A stretch of 33,372 nt of DNA, taken from Promethearchaeia archaeon (GTDB lineage Archaea > Asgardarchaeota > Lokiarchaeia > Sigyniarchaeales > SOKP01). Location of the stretch: positions 1 to 33,372 of the forward strand of contig JAHQWJ010000068.1 of assembly GCA_029856125.1 (NCBI GenBank), in the 5' to 3' direction. The translations under genes and the position numbers were made by a program. Of the stretch, positions 32,283-33,372 are shown piece after piece (within the stretch, counting starts at the first letter, position 1; each line of letters starts with the position of its first letter). Below the pieces are notes generated by a model. It saw nothing but the letters and a program-made list of their open reading frames with translations, was not told the origin of the DNA and did not search any database.

Positions 32283-33372
32283 CCGACTCTCGAATTGAAA
32301 ATTGATAGGTTAGAAAAATTAGTAGGAAAAAAACTAGATATCGAAGAATTGGAATACGATCTGCAATGGATAGGTTTAGATTTAGAAGATATTAACAAAG
32401 AAGAACAAATACTAAAAGTGGAATATAACCCAAACAGACCTGACTATTCAAGTCCAGAAGGCATTGCAAGAACATTAAAGGGATACTACGAAATCGAATT
32501 AGGAGTACCAACCTTCGATTTACAAAAAAGTGAAATCGTGGTTACAGTAGATCCAAGTGTAAAGAAAGTGAGACCTTATATAGTATGCGGTATCGTGAGA
32601 AACATTGATTTAGACGAAGAAGAAGTTGCTACTTTAATGAATATCCAAGAACACCTTCACTGGGCAGTAGGTAGAGATAGAAAAAAGGTCGCAATCGGTG
32701 TCCACGATTTAGATAAGGTAAAACCACCCTATCGATATACAGCTGTTAAACCAGATTCCGTAAGTTTTATACCCTTGCATGGAGATGGATACGCTATGAA
32801 TTTAGAAGAAATTCTACTTCTTCACGATAAAGGAATTGAATACGCTAAGATTTTAGAAGGAAAAGAGGTTTATCCTATCATTTTTGATAATAATAACGAA
32901 GTTCTTTCATTTCCTCCTATAATAAATGGCATTCTAACTACTGTAACAGATAAAACGAAAAATTTATTCTTAGATTTGACTGGAACAGATTTGAACGCCG
33001 TTAACCTGGCATTAAATATTTTATCTACAACATTATCTGACATGGGAGCAAAGATCGAAACCGTAGAAGTCAGATATGAAGGGGGAAAAGATCTAATAAC
33101 ACCAAATCTCGATCAAAATAAATGGGAAATAGAAATCGATTATATCAATAGTTATCTTGGTTTAAATTTAACTAACGCCGAAATAATTAAATGCTTCCAA
33201 AAAGTTAGATTAGATGCTAAAGAATCCAAAAAGCAAGGTTATTTAGATGTGTATATTCCTGCTTTTAGAGGTGATATTATGCATTCAGTTGATCTTACTG
33301 AAGAGGTAGCTATTGGTTATGGGTATTTTAATTTACCGAAATCGATTCGAGAAGGAGGTATTGGAATGTATC
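32277..33372 (+). CDS. pheT: Phenylalanyl-tRNA synthetase beta subunit (cut off by window edge)
   Basis: About 365 codons are visible and open to the window end. The sequence after the ATA codon, PTLELKIDRLEKLVGKKLDIEEL, lines up with the start of archaeal and eukaryotic PheT (M-P-x-x-x-V). YNPNRPDYSSPEGIARTLKGY, RPYIVCGIVRN, HWAVGRDRKKVAIGVHDLDKV and SFPPIINGILTTVTDKTKNLFLD are B3/B4 and neighbouring motifs, and PAFRGDIMHSVDLTEEVAIGYGY belongs to the B5 domain. It is the archaeal type without the bacterial N-terminal EMAP domain. The only canonical start codon near the N-terminus is TTG at 32295, which would remove the first strand and has no Shine-Dalgarno. I give ATT 32277 as the start, with ATA 32280 equally possible. 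Confidence 0.92.
   Translation, partial: MIPTLELKIDRLEKLVGKKLDIEELEYDLQWIGLDLEDINKEEQILKVEYNPNRPDYSSPEGIARTLKGYYEIELGVPTFDLQKSEIVVTVDPSVKKVRPYIVCGIVRNIDLDEEEVATLMNIQEHLHWAVGRDRKKVAIGVHDLDKVKPPYRYTAVKPDSVSFIPLHGDGYAMNLEEILLLHDKGIEYAKILEGKEVYPIIFDNNNEVLSFPPIINGILTTVTDKTKNLFLDLTGTDLNAVNLALNILSTTLSDMGAKIETVEVRYEGGKDLITPNLDQNKWEIEIDYINSYLGLNLTNAEIIKCFQKVRLDAKESKKQGYLDVYIPAFRGDIMHSVDLTEEVAIGYGYFNLPKSIREGGIGMY

Noticed and set aside
1..33372. tRNA, rRNA, CRISPR arrays and mobile elements
   Set aside because: No GC-rich cloverleaf-like segments in the gaps, no regularly spaced repeats, and no transposase or integrase motifs in any frame.

Overview
The window reads as AT-rich archaeal chromosome, most probably from an Asgard archaeon of the Lokiarchaeia type. 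This placement is inferred from gene content. The supporting genes are archaeal-type PheS, PheT and TyrRS, an archaeal-type phosphopantetheine adenylyltransferase, a DUF1512 protein, a tungsten aldehyde:ferredoxin oxidoreductase, a long leucine-rich-repeat protein, and a metallophosphoesterase that looks strikingly like eukaryotic Vps29. TATA boxes, T-tract terminators and AGGTG/GGTGA Shine-Dalgarno motifs are visible. I see no tRNA, rRNA, CRISPR array, insertion sequence or phage gene.

Layout. Positions 1-409 hold a partial dCMP deaminase. Positions 551-4298 form a surface-glycan/lipid locus: a GT-C-like membrane glycosyltransferase, a DPM/ALG5-like GT2 enzyme, a SAM methyltransferase and a UPF0104 (flippase-like) membrane protein. 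Positions 4467-11584 carry a U32 peptidase-family protein followed by ftcD on the plus strand, facing a compact hutU-hutH-hutI operon on the minus strand. Together FtcD, HutU, HutH and HutI take histidine to glutamate plus a formimino one-carbon unit. A small YwbE-family gene follows, then AOR, a 23-repeat LRR protein and an iron-dependent alcohol dehydrogenase (12037-17118), a plausible aldehyde/alcohol redox set. Positions 17273-19470 hold a small unrecognised protein, the Vps29-like phosphoesterase and tyrS, the last two separated by one base.

Positions 19636-24794 carry a methyltransferase with a histidine-rich insert, pyruvate phosphate dikinase, a NagD-like HAD phosphatase and an unknown four-helix membrane protein. 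Positions 24916-29307 carry a two-gene operon (a CBS-pair membrane protein, then a protein with a glycine/arginine-rich head, two membrane helices, an external beta-rich domain and two zinc ribbons), an SCP2-like protein and a DUF1512 protein. Positions 29457-33372 carry a membrane zinc-ribbon protein, coaD, a 361-base gap with a strong hairpin, then pheS and a truncated pheT.

Metabolically this fits an anaerobic amino-acid user: histidine breakdown, ferredoxin-linked aldehyde oxidation, alcohol dehydrogenase and PPDK. The observations most worth following up are the coaD and pheT reading frames, which have no ATG, GTG or TTG where the proteins should begin but do have a good AGGTG Shine-Dalgarno before ATT/ATA; the Vps29-like protein; the two-helix zinc-ribbon protein with its CBS partner; and the animal-like long urocanase.
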